From a virus: DNA of 64,000 nucleotides. The first letter of the stretch is position 1, and every line of letters starts with the position of its first letter. The translations under genes and the position numbers were made by a program. The stretch spans positions 1-64,000 of IMG/VR virus record IMGVR_UViG_3300030419_004148; one strand, written 5' to 3'. The notes under the pieces were generated by a model that was not told where the DNA came from, did no database searches, and saw nothing but the letters and a program-made list of their open reading frames with translations. Below are positions 7,165 to 13,308 of the stretch, in pieces.

Positions 7165-7262
7165 GGTAGGTAGTAGTTTTGCTTGATTGCGACAATCCTC
7201 TGTATCAATCAGGCGGCGTATGAATGATAACCAACTACTTGATTTCTATACTGCTACCTACC
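7165..7262 (+). ncRNA. Structured leader RNA with two alternative folds
   Basis: A 12-pair helix joins GGTAGGTAGTAG (7165-7176) to CTGCTACCTACC (7251-7262), with one G-U. Inside, CTTGATTG (7182-7189) pairs with CAATCAGG (7206-7213). Alternatively AGTAGTT (7172-7178) can pair with AACTACT (7233-7239), which breaks the outer helix, and a second CTTGATT (7238-7244) can replace the first in the inner helix. Mutually exclusive pairings are what riboswitches and RNA thermometers use. The segment lies between genes, 50 bases before the ATG at 7313. Confidence 0.6.
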
Positions 7263-7269
7263 CACAAAC

Positions 7270-7292
7270 CTGCTCCGGTCACCCCGCAGCAG
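7270..7292 (+). repeat. Hairpin whose loop is 13-base motif copy 4
   Basis: CTGCT (7270-7274) and AGCAG (7288-7292) form a 5-bp stem; the loop 7275-7287 is exactly CCGGTCACCCCGC, the repeated motif. It lies between the structured leader and the ribosome binding site AAAGGAG of the gene at 7313. Confidence 0.6.
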
Positions 7293-7312
7293 AAACTTAA
7301 AAGGAGACATTT

Positions 7313-7582
7313 ATGCGAGAACACGACAAAAAGATATTCGAACTGCTACTAGCAGAAATATTTAAAAATAAAATAATGCTCGAAGAGATTGAAAAAGATA
7401 TCTTCGGAGAGATGCAATACCTCGCAGATATGCCGGAAGGTATAAGAGGTGAAACAGTGGGAGATTTTGAAGAAAAAGTTGGCCGTAATAGATATAAATA
7501 CGGCCCTATCGTCTTTGATGAGACTATGTTAAGTCCTCCCGCTATAAGAGAAAACGTATTGGAGAGAAAAAAGAAAAAATGA
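7313..7582 (+). CDS. Unknown acidic protein, 89 aa
   Basis: AAAAGGAG lies at a good distance from the ATG. It is the first gene behind the structured leader and so the candidate target of any control by it. Helical N-terminus (DKKIFELLLAEIFKNKIMLEEIEKD), basic end (ERKKKK). Family unknown. Ends in ATGA overlap with the next gene. Confidence 0.7.
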   Translation: MREHDKKIFELLLAEIFKNKIMLEEIEKDIFGEMQYLADMPEGIRGETVGDFEEKVGRNRYKYGPIVFDETMLSPPAIRENVLERKKKK

Positions 7583-7926
7583 GCAAAGAAGAAGAGAAAC
7601 TTGCTAACGATATAGACCCAGAGGAAGTAAAAATTGTAAGCAGTAAGTTTGACGAGAAAATGTATCGTTCAGCAAAAGAAGAATTAGAAGAGAGTGGTAT
7701 TAAATTAGATATAAAGATAGACCACCGTGAAGGAGAAAATACCGGAGAAGTTGTTGTAGGCTATGCTTTGGATGAAGGAGAAGATTACAGTTTCCTTGAC
7801 CCCGAGCCATTGACTGGATATACTTTGCTGGAAGAGATTAAATTTTGTTTGTATGGTTGTCAAGCAGAATTAAAAAGATTGGAGAAACTAATAGAAACAT
7901 ACGAAGATGTCAGCAGATTACAGTGA
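7579..7926 (+). CDS. Unknown acidic protein, 115 aa
   Basis: Coupled to the gene before through ATGA. Acidic with a predicted beta middle (EVVVGYALDEGEDYSFLD) and a C-terminal coiled-coil-like helix (LLEEIKFCLYGCQAELKRLEKLIETYED). No family recognised. It heads the string of tiny genes that runs to 10683. Confidence 0.7.
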   Translation: MSKEEEKLANDIDPEEVKIVSSKFDEKMYRSAKEELEESGIKLDIKIDHREGENTGEVVVGYALDEGEDYSFLDPEPLTGYTLLEEIKFCLYGCQAELKRLEKLIETYEDVSRLQ

Positions 7927-8056
7927 TGAACCTGCTTGTGTTAGACGTGGCACAGGCTGGATTGATTTTTCTACAATAGAAAAGAAACGAATAAAGCGTC
8001 GTAAAGTAAAAATAAGGAGAAAGAGAAATGAAGAGAAACTACATAGTAGAACTTGA
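7907..8056 (+). CDS. Very basic microprotein, 49 aa
   Basis: The ATG lies 20 bases before the previous stop. The product carries a long basic run (residues 26-41, KKRIKRRKVKIRRKRN), which would bind nucleic acid. Overlaps at both ends are longer than usual here, so it is less certain than its neighbours. Confidence 0.45.
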   Translation: MSADYSDEPACVRRGTGWIDFSTIEKKRIKRRKVKIRRKRNEEKLHSRT

Positions 8057-8213
8057 TATAAGAGATATGCAAATGCTAGAAATGTATAGAATGGGATTAG
8101 AACAACAACATCCTGTTAGTGAAGTTGATACTGCTTTACACGATATTTTATGGCAGATATCAGAGCAATACCACGAGAGAGAAATGGAGAGGAATTATGA
8201 ATCGACTAACTAA
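8028..8213 (+). CDS. Unknown small protein, 61 aa
   Basis: GGAG-containing leader (AAGGAGAAAGAGAA) precedes the ATG. Acidic helical product (ELDIRDMQMLEMYRMGLEQQ). Family unknown. The next gene begins within its end at 8197. Confidence 0.6.
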   Translation: MKRNYIVELDIRDMQMLEMYRMGLEQQHPVSEVDTALHDILWQISEQYHEREMERNYESTN

Positions 8214-8328
8214 AGAAGAGTATGCTGAAAAGTATGAAGCTGATGGTCATACCGGACTACCTAAGTGTAAATGCTGTGGTAGAATAGATACTGATTTTGA
8301 TATGTATAATGAGGTTATAGATGAGTGA
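8197..8328 (+). CDS. Zinc-knuckle microprotein, 43 aa
   Basis: ATG at 8197 is preceded by GAGAGG, which makes it a better start than an upstream in-frame ATG. One KCKCCGR knuckle (CxCC) near residue 24. Short, unrecognised; real status rests on the ribosome binding site and coupling to the next gene, whose ATG overlaps its end. Confidence 0.5.
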   Translation: MNRLTKEEYAEKYEADGHTGLPKCKCCGRIDTDFDMYNEVIDE

Positions 8329-8569
8329 AACGTTAGAAGATAAATACCAATATATGTGTGAATTGGTTGAGGACCAAGCACGAGAAATATTTGAATATAA
8401 AAAGATAATTGCTGGTGCTCAAAAGGTAGAAGAAGAATTGGAATACTTTGTTCAAAATATTGCTGCTCTTATTTATTATCAATGTTCTTTAAGAGACCAA
8501 GACCAATGGTTAAAGCGAGTAATGGATAAAGGTATTTGGGAACCTGAAGCCATTGAGGAAGAAGAATGA
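8321..8569 (+). CDS. Coiled-coil protein, 82 aa
   Basis: Starts eight bases before the previous stop. Acidic, helical almost throughout (CELVEDQAREIFEYKKII), a likely coiled coil and oligomer. No known family. Ends in an ATGA overlap with the next tiny gene. Confidence 0.6.
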   Translation: MSETLEDKYQYMCELVEDQAREIFEYKKIIAGAQKVEEELEYFVQNIAALIYYQCSLRDQDQWLKRVMDKGIWEPEAIEEEE

Positions 8570-8649
8570 GATGTGTAAGGTGTGGTAAAGATTATATAGG
8601 TATGAAACAGCATCATAAATTTAATTGCCCTCACTGTGGGGGTGACTAA
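8566..8649 (+). CDS. Zinc-finger microprotein, 27 aa
   Basis: ATGA start, TAATG end. The product is little more than one zinc ribbon: CVRC at residues 3-6 and CPHC at 21-24. At 27 residues it would be among the smallest zinc-binding proteins; coding status depends on its exact junctions with both neighbours. Confidence 0.5.
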   Translation: MRCVRCGKDYIGMKQHHKFNCPHCGGD

Positions 8650-8804
8650 TGGTTTGTGTAGATTGCTCTTGTGAAAGGTGTGAACGAGCAAAAAAGGAAG
8701 AAATGGACCAATTCAAAGAGCAGATGAAAATTGAATACCCTGATTGTGTTAAATGGCAGAATGATGATTACAGTCCGTGCTTTTGTGTGAGGTGTTTAGG
8801 ATGA
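8649..8804 (+). CDS. Cysteine-rich microprotein, 51 aa
   Basis: Begins in a TAATG overlap. Cysteines sit at both ends (CVDCSCERC and CFCVRC) around a charged helix, so the two ends could fold together on zinc. Function unknown. Overlaps the next gene by ATGA. Confidence 0.5.
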   Translation: MVCVDCSCERCERAKKEEMDQFKEQMKIEYPDCVKWQNDDYSPCFCVRCLG

Positions 8805-8986
8805 AAAATTGCCCGAAATGTAAAGAACAAGCAAAGTTCGATGAAGGTAATTTAAAAATGGATATATTAGCACATTACTATTGTAGTGAATGTATGATAT
8901 GGACTGAAAATAGACACACTAGCATTTGGACTGACGGTTGTGATGAATTTTATAGTAATGGAAAGGAAAGGAGTATTTGGAGATAA
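8801..8986 (+). CDS. Zinc-ribbon microprotein, 61 aa
   Basis: ATGA start at 8801. CPKC (4-7) and CSEC (about 29-32) make a standard four-cysteine zinc ribbon. Unrecognised family; part of the coupled string. Confidence 0.6.
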   Translation: MKNCPKCKEQAKFDEGNLKMDILAHYYCSECMIWTENRHTSIWTDGCDEFYSNGKERSIWR

Positions 8987-9204
8987 TGTATAGCAACGGC
9001 GATTACGCAAAAACAGGACCGCATTTCAGAAGAGGTGGTTATAAACTTTGGAATTGGTGCGTTAAATGTGAGTGTGTGTGGGAAAAGAAAATTAGCTGGT
9101 GTAGAAAATGTAATTCTCGATTAAGGTTTGGAGGGCGTTATATTAGTAGAAGGGAGAAAGAATTAAAAAATGCTCCTAAAGAACAGGTGGTGTATCAAGG
9201 ATGA
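8986..9204 (+). CDS. Zinc protein of a duplicated family, 72 aa
   Basis: Start at ATG 8986 in a TAATG overlap (an in-frame TTG at 8977 is possible). Pattern GPHFRRGGYKLWNWCVKC, then WCRKCN. The gene at 10099 has the same plan (GPRFTTGGYDKWNWCSIC, then CKNCN), so the two are paralogs. Four cysteines give one zinc site. Family otherwise unknown. Confidence 0.65.
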   Translation: MYSNGDYAKTGPHFRRGGYKLWNWCVKCECVWEKKISWCRKCNSRLRFGGRYISRREKELKNAPKEQVVYQG

Positions 9205-9329
9205 AAATATTACCTTATAAATACAGAGTAGCGATAGCTTTTTTACATTTTATAATGAGATTATTAGATAAAATATACGAAGGTGAGGACATCTGGGGTC
9301 CAGAAGAGCCGTGGTGGGATACACAATGA
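9201..9329 (+). CDS. Small membrane-associated protein, 42 aa
   Basis: ATGA start. A hydrophobic N-terminal helix (YRVAIAFLHFIMRLLDKI) followed by an acidic, Trp-rich tail. Could sit in or on the membrane. No family recognised. Confidence 0.5.
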   Translation: MKILPYKYRVAIAFLHFIMRLLDKIYEGEDIWGPEEPWWDTQ

Positions 9330-9406
9330 GAATTAAAAGGGCGGTAGAAGAGTTATCTTTTTTTACCCTGCCGTTATGGGAAGTAAAGAAGGTGAAGAAA
9401 AAATGA
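9326..9406 (+). CDS. Unknown microprotein, 26 aa
   Basis: Bounded by ATGA overlaps on both sides; basic at both ends with a hydrophobic middle. The only support is its exact fit in the overlapping string. Confidence 0.35.
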   Translation: MRIKRAVEELSFFTLPLWEVKKVKKK

Positions 9407-9519
9407 AAATAGTCACTTGTAATACGTGTAGATGTAAGTTAGTATTTGATTATGTGAGATATAGAGACACAGCAGGTAATCCATATTGTCACATATGTTA
9501 TACGAGGTTGCTAGTATGA
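9403..9519 (+). CDS. Zinc-ribbon microprotein, 38 aa
   Basis: ATGA at both ends. CNTCRC near residues 6-11 and CHIC near 28-31 form a four-cysteine zinc site. Unrecognised. Confidence 0.5.
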   Translation: MKIVTCNTCRCKLVFDYVRYRDTAGNPYCHICYTRLLV

Positions 9520-9605
9520 CATTAACTGAATGGTTGATGTTTGTAGCAATAATAGATGGTCCAATATTAGGATTATTATATATGCTGTGGAGGAAGATAA
9601 GATGA
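9516..9605 (+). CDS. Single-span membrane microprotein, 29 aa
   Basis: One hydrophobic segment (WLMFVAIIDGPILGLLYML) with a basic end, bounded by ATGA overlaps on both sides. Could be a membrane regulator or a remnant. Confidence 0.45.
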   Translation: MTLTEWLMFVAIIDGPILGLLYMLWRKIR

Positions 9606-9694
9606 ATTTATTAACAGACCACGAATCTGGTTTAATTGCTGGGTTTATGTTTGGGTTAGGTATAGGAATAATTATAGGATATTATATTTTATGA
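9602..9694 (+). CDS. Single-span membrane microprotein, 30 aa
   Basis: The segment GLIAGFMFGLGIGIIIGYY is a transmembrane helix rich in spaced glycines, typical of helices that pack against each other. It follows another one-span microprotein, so the two may act as a pair. ATGA overlaps at both ends. Confidence 0.5.
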   Translation: MNLLTDHESGLIAGFMFGLGIGIIIGYYIL

Positions 9695-9825
9695 AAGTAG
9701 TAGTAGATAACATAGAGATATTAGATATAACGCTCGGTTTATACGGTAATGTTTTTGTTCGTGTTAGAGATATAGATGGGTATGAATACGCAGGTGAACT
9801 CACGGAAGTGATGGAAGATGAATGA
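9691..9825 (+). CDS. Unknown small protein, 44 aa
   Basis: ATGA start. Beta-rich pattern (KVVVDNIEILDITLGLYGNVFVRVRD) and acidic end, perhaps a small barrel. No cysteines. The next ATG lies within its end. Confidence 0.5.
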   Translation: MKVVVDNIEILDITLGLYGNVFVRVRDIDGYEYAGELTEVMEDE

Positions 9826-9952
9826 ATTATGCTTAATATGTAAACATATTGTCACTCCGTATGGAGGGATGATTAAAATCAAAGGAAAATCAATGCATAT
9901 GGAATGTGCTATGATGGAATTTGAAAGTGAAGTAAGAAAAAGAGAGGAATAA
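9818..9952 (+). CDS. Zinc-binding microprotein, 44 aa
   Basis: Starts eight bases before the previous stop. CLIC with a following His and a later HMEC give a possible Cys/His zinc site. Basic C-terminus. Unrecognised. Confidence 0.45.
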   Translation: MNELCLICKHIVTPYGGMIKIKGKSMHMECAMMEFESEVRKREE

Positions 9953-9953
9953 A

Positions 9954-10118
9954 ATGAGAAAAAATCATATATTAGTGAAAGAGACAGGAAGCACAGTTTG
10001 TGGTATAACACAGCTATCTGTGCAGGAAAAATACCATATGAGTAAACCATATTGGAATAAATATATTACTTGCTCTAAGTGTAAGAAGGAGTTAGACAAT
10101 GGCTCGTGTATGGCGTGA
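9954..10118 (+). CDS. Small protein with CSKC, 54 aa
   Basis: GAGAGGAAT precedes the ATG. CSKC near residue 43 plus single cysteines at about 16 and 52. Overlaps the next gene by 20 bases. Unrecognised. Confidence 0.45.
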   Translation: MRKNHILVKETGSTVCGITQLSVQEKYHMSKPYWNKYITCSKCKKELDNGSCMA

Positions 10119-10269
10119 AGGTGATAAGTGTCCGATAGGGCCGAGATTTACAACAGGTGGTTATGATAAATGGAATTGGTGCTCAATATGCACTGCAATT
10201 TGGGACAAAAAAACACTGCGTTGTAAAAACTGCAATCAAATGACACGTAGTAGAACAAGGTGGAAGTAA
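10099..10269 (+). CDS. Zinc protein, paralog of the gene at 8986, 56 aa
   Basis: AAGGAG lies ten bases before the ATG. GPRF..GGY..WNWCSIC....W.KK and CKNCN match the 8986 protein position by position, which makes this pair the only clear duplication in the microprotein string. Basic end (RSRTRWK). Ends in TAATG overlap. Confidence 0.65.
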   Translation: MARVWREGDKCPIGPRFTTGGYDKWNWCSICTAIWDKKTLRCKNCNQMTRSRTRWK

Positions 10270-10376
10270 TGAAGTATAGTGCTAGTTGTGATTGTGGTTA
10301 TGAGACCCCTTTAGTAGAAAATGAAAAAGATATTGATTGGGAATTATTAGAGATACATCAGGAGTTTTGTAAATGA
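10269..10376 (+). CDS. Microprotein, 35 aa
   Basis: TAATG start. CDCG near the N-terminus and one late cysteine; acidic. Overlaps the next gene by ATGA. Unrecognised and short. Confidence 0.4.
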   Translation: MKYSASCDCGYETPLVENEKDIDWELLEIHQEFCK

Positions 10377-10525
10377 TGGAAGATATATGTGATTTTGTTG
10401 ACGGCAGTGGTATTACTGAATGCCCTGACTGTGGTGAGATTGTAGAACCTGAATTTGATGAAAAAACACAAATGGATAAATGTCCTTACTGTTATAATGG
10501 CAAATATATGTATGGTGATGCGTGA
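10373..10525 (+). CDS. Zinc-ribbon microprotein, 50 aa
   Basis: ATGA start. CPDCG and CPYC, 18 residues apart, are a textbook zinc ribbon of the kind found in transcription and translation factors. Acidic overall. Ends in GTGA overlap. Confidence 0.6.
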   Translation: MMEDICDFVDGSGITECPDCGEIVEPEFDEKTQMDKCPYCYNGKYMYGDA

Positions 10526-10683
10526 AAGTTTGCTATATTTGTAAGAAAAATAAATGTGAAGAACTTTTAGACATTTATTGTTTAGATTGTCGTTGGGATA
10601 TACATCACAGTAGACGGTGGGATAATAGAGACCTTTCGAAAGAAGAGTGGAAACTATTATATAGAAGGTTGAATAATAGCTAA
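10522..10683 (+). CDS. Zinc-binding microprotein, 53 aa, GTG start
   Basis: Begins at GTG inside GTGA. CYIC near residue 4 and CLDC near residue 20 form the zinc site, followed by a Trp/Arg-rich helix (WDIHHSRRWDNRDLSKEEW). It is the last gene of the string; a palindrome-rich gap follows. Confidence 0.55.
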   Translation: MKVCYICKKNKCEELLDIYCLDCRWDIHHSRRWDNRDLSKEEWKLLYRRLNNS

Positions 10684-10746
10684 ATTAAGCCAATTAAGCA
10701 CTTGTTTAGTCAAGCATATGTTTATAGCATATTTGCTTAATTAAGC
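10684..10746. promoter_or_regulatory. Palindrome-rich gap, candidate operator
   Basis: ATTAAGC occurs at 10684-10690, 10693-10699 and 10740-10746, and GCTTAATTAAGC (10735-10746) is a perfect 12-bp palindrome. AGCATAT words repeat between them. The gap separates the microprotein string from the gene at 10759, so a protein-binding control region is likely. I see only a weak TATA candidate (TTTATAGC near 10720). Confidence 0.45.
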
Positions 10747-10758
10747 TGCGAGGAAAGA

Positions 10759-11088
10759 ATGACTGAAGAAGAAATTATAGAAAACGAAGAAGATTTGTTC
10801 GATATGGCAAATGAAGAGAAAGAAGATAATGTAGTTATTAAGAGAGAACTTAAGTTTGCTACATTTGAGTATGATGAGACTGAGAAAACAATTACGATTG
10901 AAACTAAGTCTGATACAATACCTGACCAAAACATACACGAAACTGATGAGCAATATCAAGAAAGACTTGCTCTTCACGAACCTGCGATTAATGGTAGAAT
11001 AAAACTAAATAAAGTTTATAGTTTTGCTTTGCTAAGATTTGTTATAAGAATAGCTCAAAGAAATTGGTTTAGGAAATTAAAGAAATAA
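10759..11088 (+). CDS. Unknown acidic protein, 109 aa
   Basis: GAGGAAAG precedes the ATG. Highly acidic N-terminal third (EEEIIENEEDLFDMANEEKED), a beta-like middle and a basic C-terminal helix (LLRFVIRIAQRNWFRKLKK). Opposite charges at the two ends suggest a nucleic-acid mimic or partner protein, but no family is recognised. Confidence 0.65.
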   Translation: MTEEEIIENEEDLFDMANEEKEDNVVIKRELKFATFEYDETEKTITIETKSDTIPDQNIHETDEQYQERLALHEPAINGRIKLNKVYSFALLRFVIRIAQRNWFRKLKK

Positions 11089-11092
11089 ACCA

Positions 11093-11105
11093 GCGGGGTG
11101 AACGG
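11093..11105 (-). repeat. 13-base motif CCRNTCRCCCCGC, copy 5
   Basis: On the minus strand this reads CCGTTCACCCCGC. It lies in the 37-base gap between the stop at 11088 and the methyltransferase gene. Confidence 0.65.
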
Positions 11106-11125
11106 CAGCACATAAGGTGATTTAA

Positions 11126-12022
11126 ATGAGAGAAGGAAACATTAAACCTGAACTATTACAAGGAAATGCTTTAGATGTTGTTAAGGAGCTAGATGATGAG
11201 TCAATACAATGTGTTGTCACGTCACCACCTTATTGGGCTTTACGTGATTATGGTAATGAAGGGCAATTTGGTTGTGAACCAACGGTTGAAGAATATGCTA
11301 ACAATTTAGTAAAATTATTTGAAGAGATTAAACCAAAATTAAAAGAGGATGGAACAGTATGGATAAACATAGGAGACAGTTATGCCGGGTTTTCTGGTAA
11401 CACAGGCGGTGCTACAGGCAGTGATAAGAGAGGAACGCGAAACGCTTCCATCATTAAGAAAGGAGCTAACCTCAAAGAACGAGACCTTATTGGTGTGCCG
11501 TGGGTGGCTGCGCTGGCCCTCAGAGAAGCAGGATGGTATTTGCGTTGTGACATTGTATGGGCGAAACCTAACCCCATCCCTGAAAGCGTTAAAAATAGAC
11601 CCACGCGCTCGCACGAGTTTATATTTCTGCTGTCGAAAAATCCCCAATACTACTACGATATGGATGCCATAAGAGAACCACTGAAGAGTAAGATTGGACC
11701 AGCTGTTAATAAGAAAGGAGAAAGACAAATAGTGGGTAATCCTAAAGGAAAGAACTCAAGAGATGTGTGGTGGATAGCACCTAAATCTATTCGTAATTCA
11801 CATATTGCTGTGTTCCCCCCAGAATTACCTAAGAAATGTATATTAGCTGGAACAAAACCCGGCGATATTGTATTAGACCCATTTTCAGGTAGCGGCACTA
11901 CTTGTAGAGTAGCTCGTGAATTAGGGAGAAAGGGAATTGGTATTGAATTGTCAGAAGAGTATCATAAACTAGCAATGAAATTAACATTTGGAGATAACAG
12001 TTCATTAGAGGATTTTCTTTGA
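11126..12022 (+). CDS. DNA N-methyltransferase (m6A or m4C), beta-class order, 298 aa
   Basis: AAGGTGATT precedes the ATG. The catalytic motif TSPPYW lies at residues 32-37 and the S-adenosylmethionine motif DPFSGSG at 251-257, the N-to-C order of beta-class amino-methyltransferases. The motif suits methylation of adenine N6 or cytosine N4. No restriction partner is adjacent, so it probably modifies viral DNA against host restriction, or regulates. Bases about 11400-11650 are clearly richer in G+C than the rest of the gene, as if that part was acquired separately. Confidence 0.9.
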   Translation: MREGNIKPELLQGNALDVVKELDDESIQCVVTSPPYWALRDYGNEGQFGCEPTVEEYANNLVKLFEEIKPKLKEDGTVWINIGDSYAGFSGNTGGATGSDKRGTRNASIIKKGANLKERDLIGVPWVAALALREAGWYLRCDIVWAKPNPIPESVKNRPTRSHEFIFLLSKNPQYYYDMDAIREPLKSKIGPAVNKKGERQIVGNPKGKNSRDVWWIAPKSIRNSHIAVFPPELPKKCILAGTKPGDIVLDPFSGSGTTCRVARELGRKGIGIELSEEYHKLAMKLTFGDNSSLEDFL

Positions 12023-12085
12023 AAGAAGTCCTTATATTTTTGTTCTTTTATTTCTTTTGGCAGAAAGTATTTATGGAGATGAAAA

Positions 12086-12589
12086 ATGAAAACTAACAAT
12101 TATACAGGTAAGAATTTTGAGTGGGAAGTGAGAAAATCACTGAAAGATGCTGGATGGTGGTGGTTTAGAATACAAGATACGAATGACGTATCGAGATTCG
12201 TTAAGAAAGCCATATCTGAAAAACAACCCGGCGATTTCTTTGCGGTTGCTGATGGTTTACCCATCTTAATAGAATGTAAAACTAGTAGGAATAAAACTTC
12301 TTTTCCACTTTATTATAATAAAACACCAGCAATTCCAGAACACCAGATACAATACGCATTAGATTTAGTAGATGCTGGTGGTGTTGCTTGGTTTTTAGTG
12401 AGAAGAGATGAACCTCGTAATAAAAGAGTGTTTGCATTAAGTCCTCATCAAGTTAGATTAATGTATGATAGTGCCAGTAGAAAGTCAGTTAAATGGCACG
12501 TTATAGAGACTTTAGGAATAGAATTAGAAAGATTATCTAAACCTGTAAGATACGATATAACAAAACTTTTAAATACTACTTTAGGTTAA
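12086..12589 (+). CDS. PD-(D/E)XK nuclease, Holliday-junction-resolvase-like, 167 aa
   Basis: GGAGATG precedes the ATG; a weak TATA-like TTATATTT lies near 12030. Motifs: an early Glu (E13), PGD (D50) and ECK (E63, K65), the metal-binding core of PD-(D/E)XK nucleases such as archaeal Hjc and RecU. Resolvases of this build cut branched DNA in recombination and before packaging. Other restriction-type nucleases share the fold, so resolvase is the best but not the only reading. Confidence 0.7.
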   Translation: MKTNNYTGKNFEWEVRKSLKDAGWWWFRIQDTNDVSRFVKKAISEKQPGDFFAVADGLPILIECKTSRNKTSFPLYYNKTPAIPEHQIQYALDLVDAGGVAWFLVRRDEPRNKRVFALSPHQVRLMYDSASRKSVKWHVIETLGIELERLSKPVRYDITKLLNTTLG

Positions 12590-12596
12590 AAAATTT

Positions 12597-12684
12597 GAGG
12601 ATGCGAGGCTACACAACTGGGGTAGTCCAAACCGTTATCCAAGCAGGTGAAATTGATTCCTGTGAGCCGTCGGTAAGCATTCTC
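12597..12684 (+). ncRNA. Compact structured RNA, possible 5' leader element
   Basis: GAGGATGC (12597-12604) pairs with GCATTCTC (12677-12684). Inside are a six-pair hairpin GGCTAC/GTAGTC and an ACCG/CGGT helix enclosing GCAGG/CCTGT. The whole fits exactly between two genes and ends 11 bases before the ATG at 12696, so it could be a riboswitch or a cleaved RNA. Some words (GGTGAAAT, CCGTCGGTAAG) faintly recall cobalamin riboswitch cores, but the B12 box is absent and I do not assign that class. Confidence 0.5.
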
Positions 12685-12695
12685 ATTAGGTAAAT

Positions 12696-13043
12696 ATGTC
12701 ATTAATTAAAGACTTTCTGGGACTCGTCGATGAAGATAGCGAAAACATAACTATAGATTCGTTATTTGATAGCGAAGTAGAAAGGTCTGTCTATGATAAA
12801 TGGATTAAGATATTTACTGATTTAAAGCCAGTGGCTATAGTGCCAATGCTTGCACAAATCACTGAAACCTATAAAATGAGTAAAGAGGAAGAAATAATAG
12901 TCCTTGCTTATGTAAAATATTTTGAGATAAACATAATGAAAATTAACAAGTTTATGCAAGATGGGTTAGATGGATTAGAGGGAGTAGAAGGAAAGGGAAA
13001 TGAAAATAAAAAAACTGAATACAGCGGGTCAATGTTTGGATAA
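12696..13043 (+). CDS. Unknown helical protein, 115 aa
   Basis: The ATG follows the structured RNA; only a weak AGGT precedes it. Acidic and helical; no known motif. The next start lies 44 bases before its stop. Confidence 0.65.
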   Translation: MSLIKDFLGLVDEDSENITIDSLFDSEVERSVYDKWIKIFTDLKPVAIVPMLAQITETYKMSKEEEIIVLAYVKYFEINIMKINKFMQDGLDGLEGVEGKGNENKKTEYSGSMFG

Positions 13044-13308
13044 ACAATTCGAAAACATCTGGTCTAAGAATGGAAAGACAAAGCAAAAGTTAATGGATAA
13101 ATTAAGAACTCGCAAAATAGAGCAAACTTATGATAATTGCCGAGATTATTTTCTTGGCCGTTACGTGTGGATTGTGGACTCGAGAACTGGAAATGGAGAG
13201 CATATGAATATAAGAACAGAACAAAAAGCATTACGGAGACTAAACTATGGAACCACACGCACAATGGAGAACAAATATAGAAAGAAGAACAGAAAGCCTT
13301 ACAAGTGA
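13000..13308 (+). CDS. Unknown basic protein, 102 aa
   Basis: GGAAAGGG precedes the ATG. Rich in Lys/Arg throughout, consistent with nucleic-acid binding. It overlaps the genes on both sides by 44 and 62 bases, which is more than is usual here, so one of the three frames could be spurious. Confidence 0.5.
   Translation: MKIKKLNTAGQCLDKQFENIWSKNGKTKQKLMDKLRTRKIEQTYDNCRDYFLGRYVWIVDSRTGNGEHMNIRTEQKALRRLNYGTTRTMENKYRKKNRKPYK

Noticed and set aside
11339-11728. Minus-strand open frames opposite the methyltransferase gene
   Set aside because: They coincide with the G+C-rich patch, which lowers stop-codon frequency on the other strand; the plus-strand gene has clear motifs.
12597-12684. Possible tRNA or cobalamin riboswitch
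   Set aside because: No T-arm consensus or anticodon arm for a tRNA, and no B12 box or room for a cobalamin riboswitch; kept only as an unnamed structured RNA.
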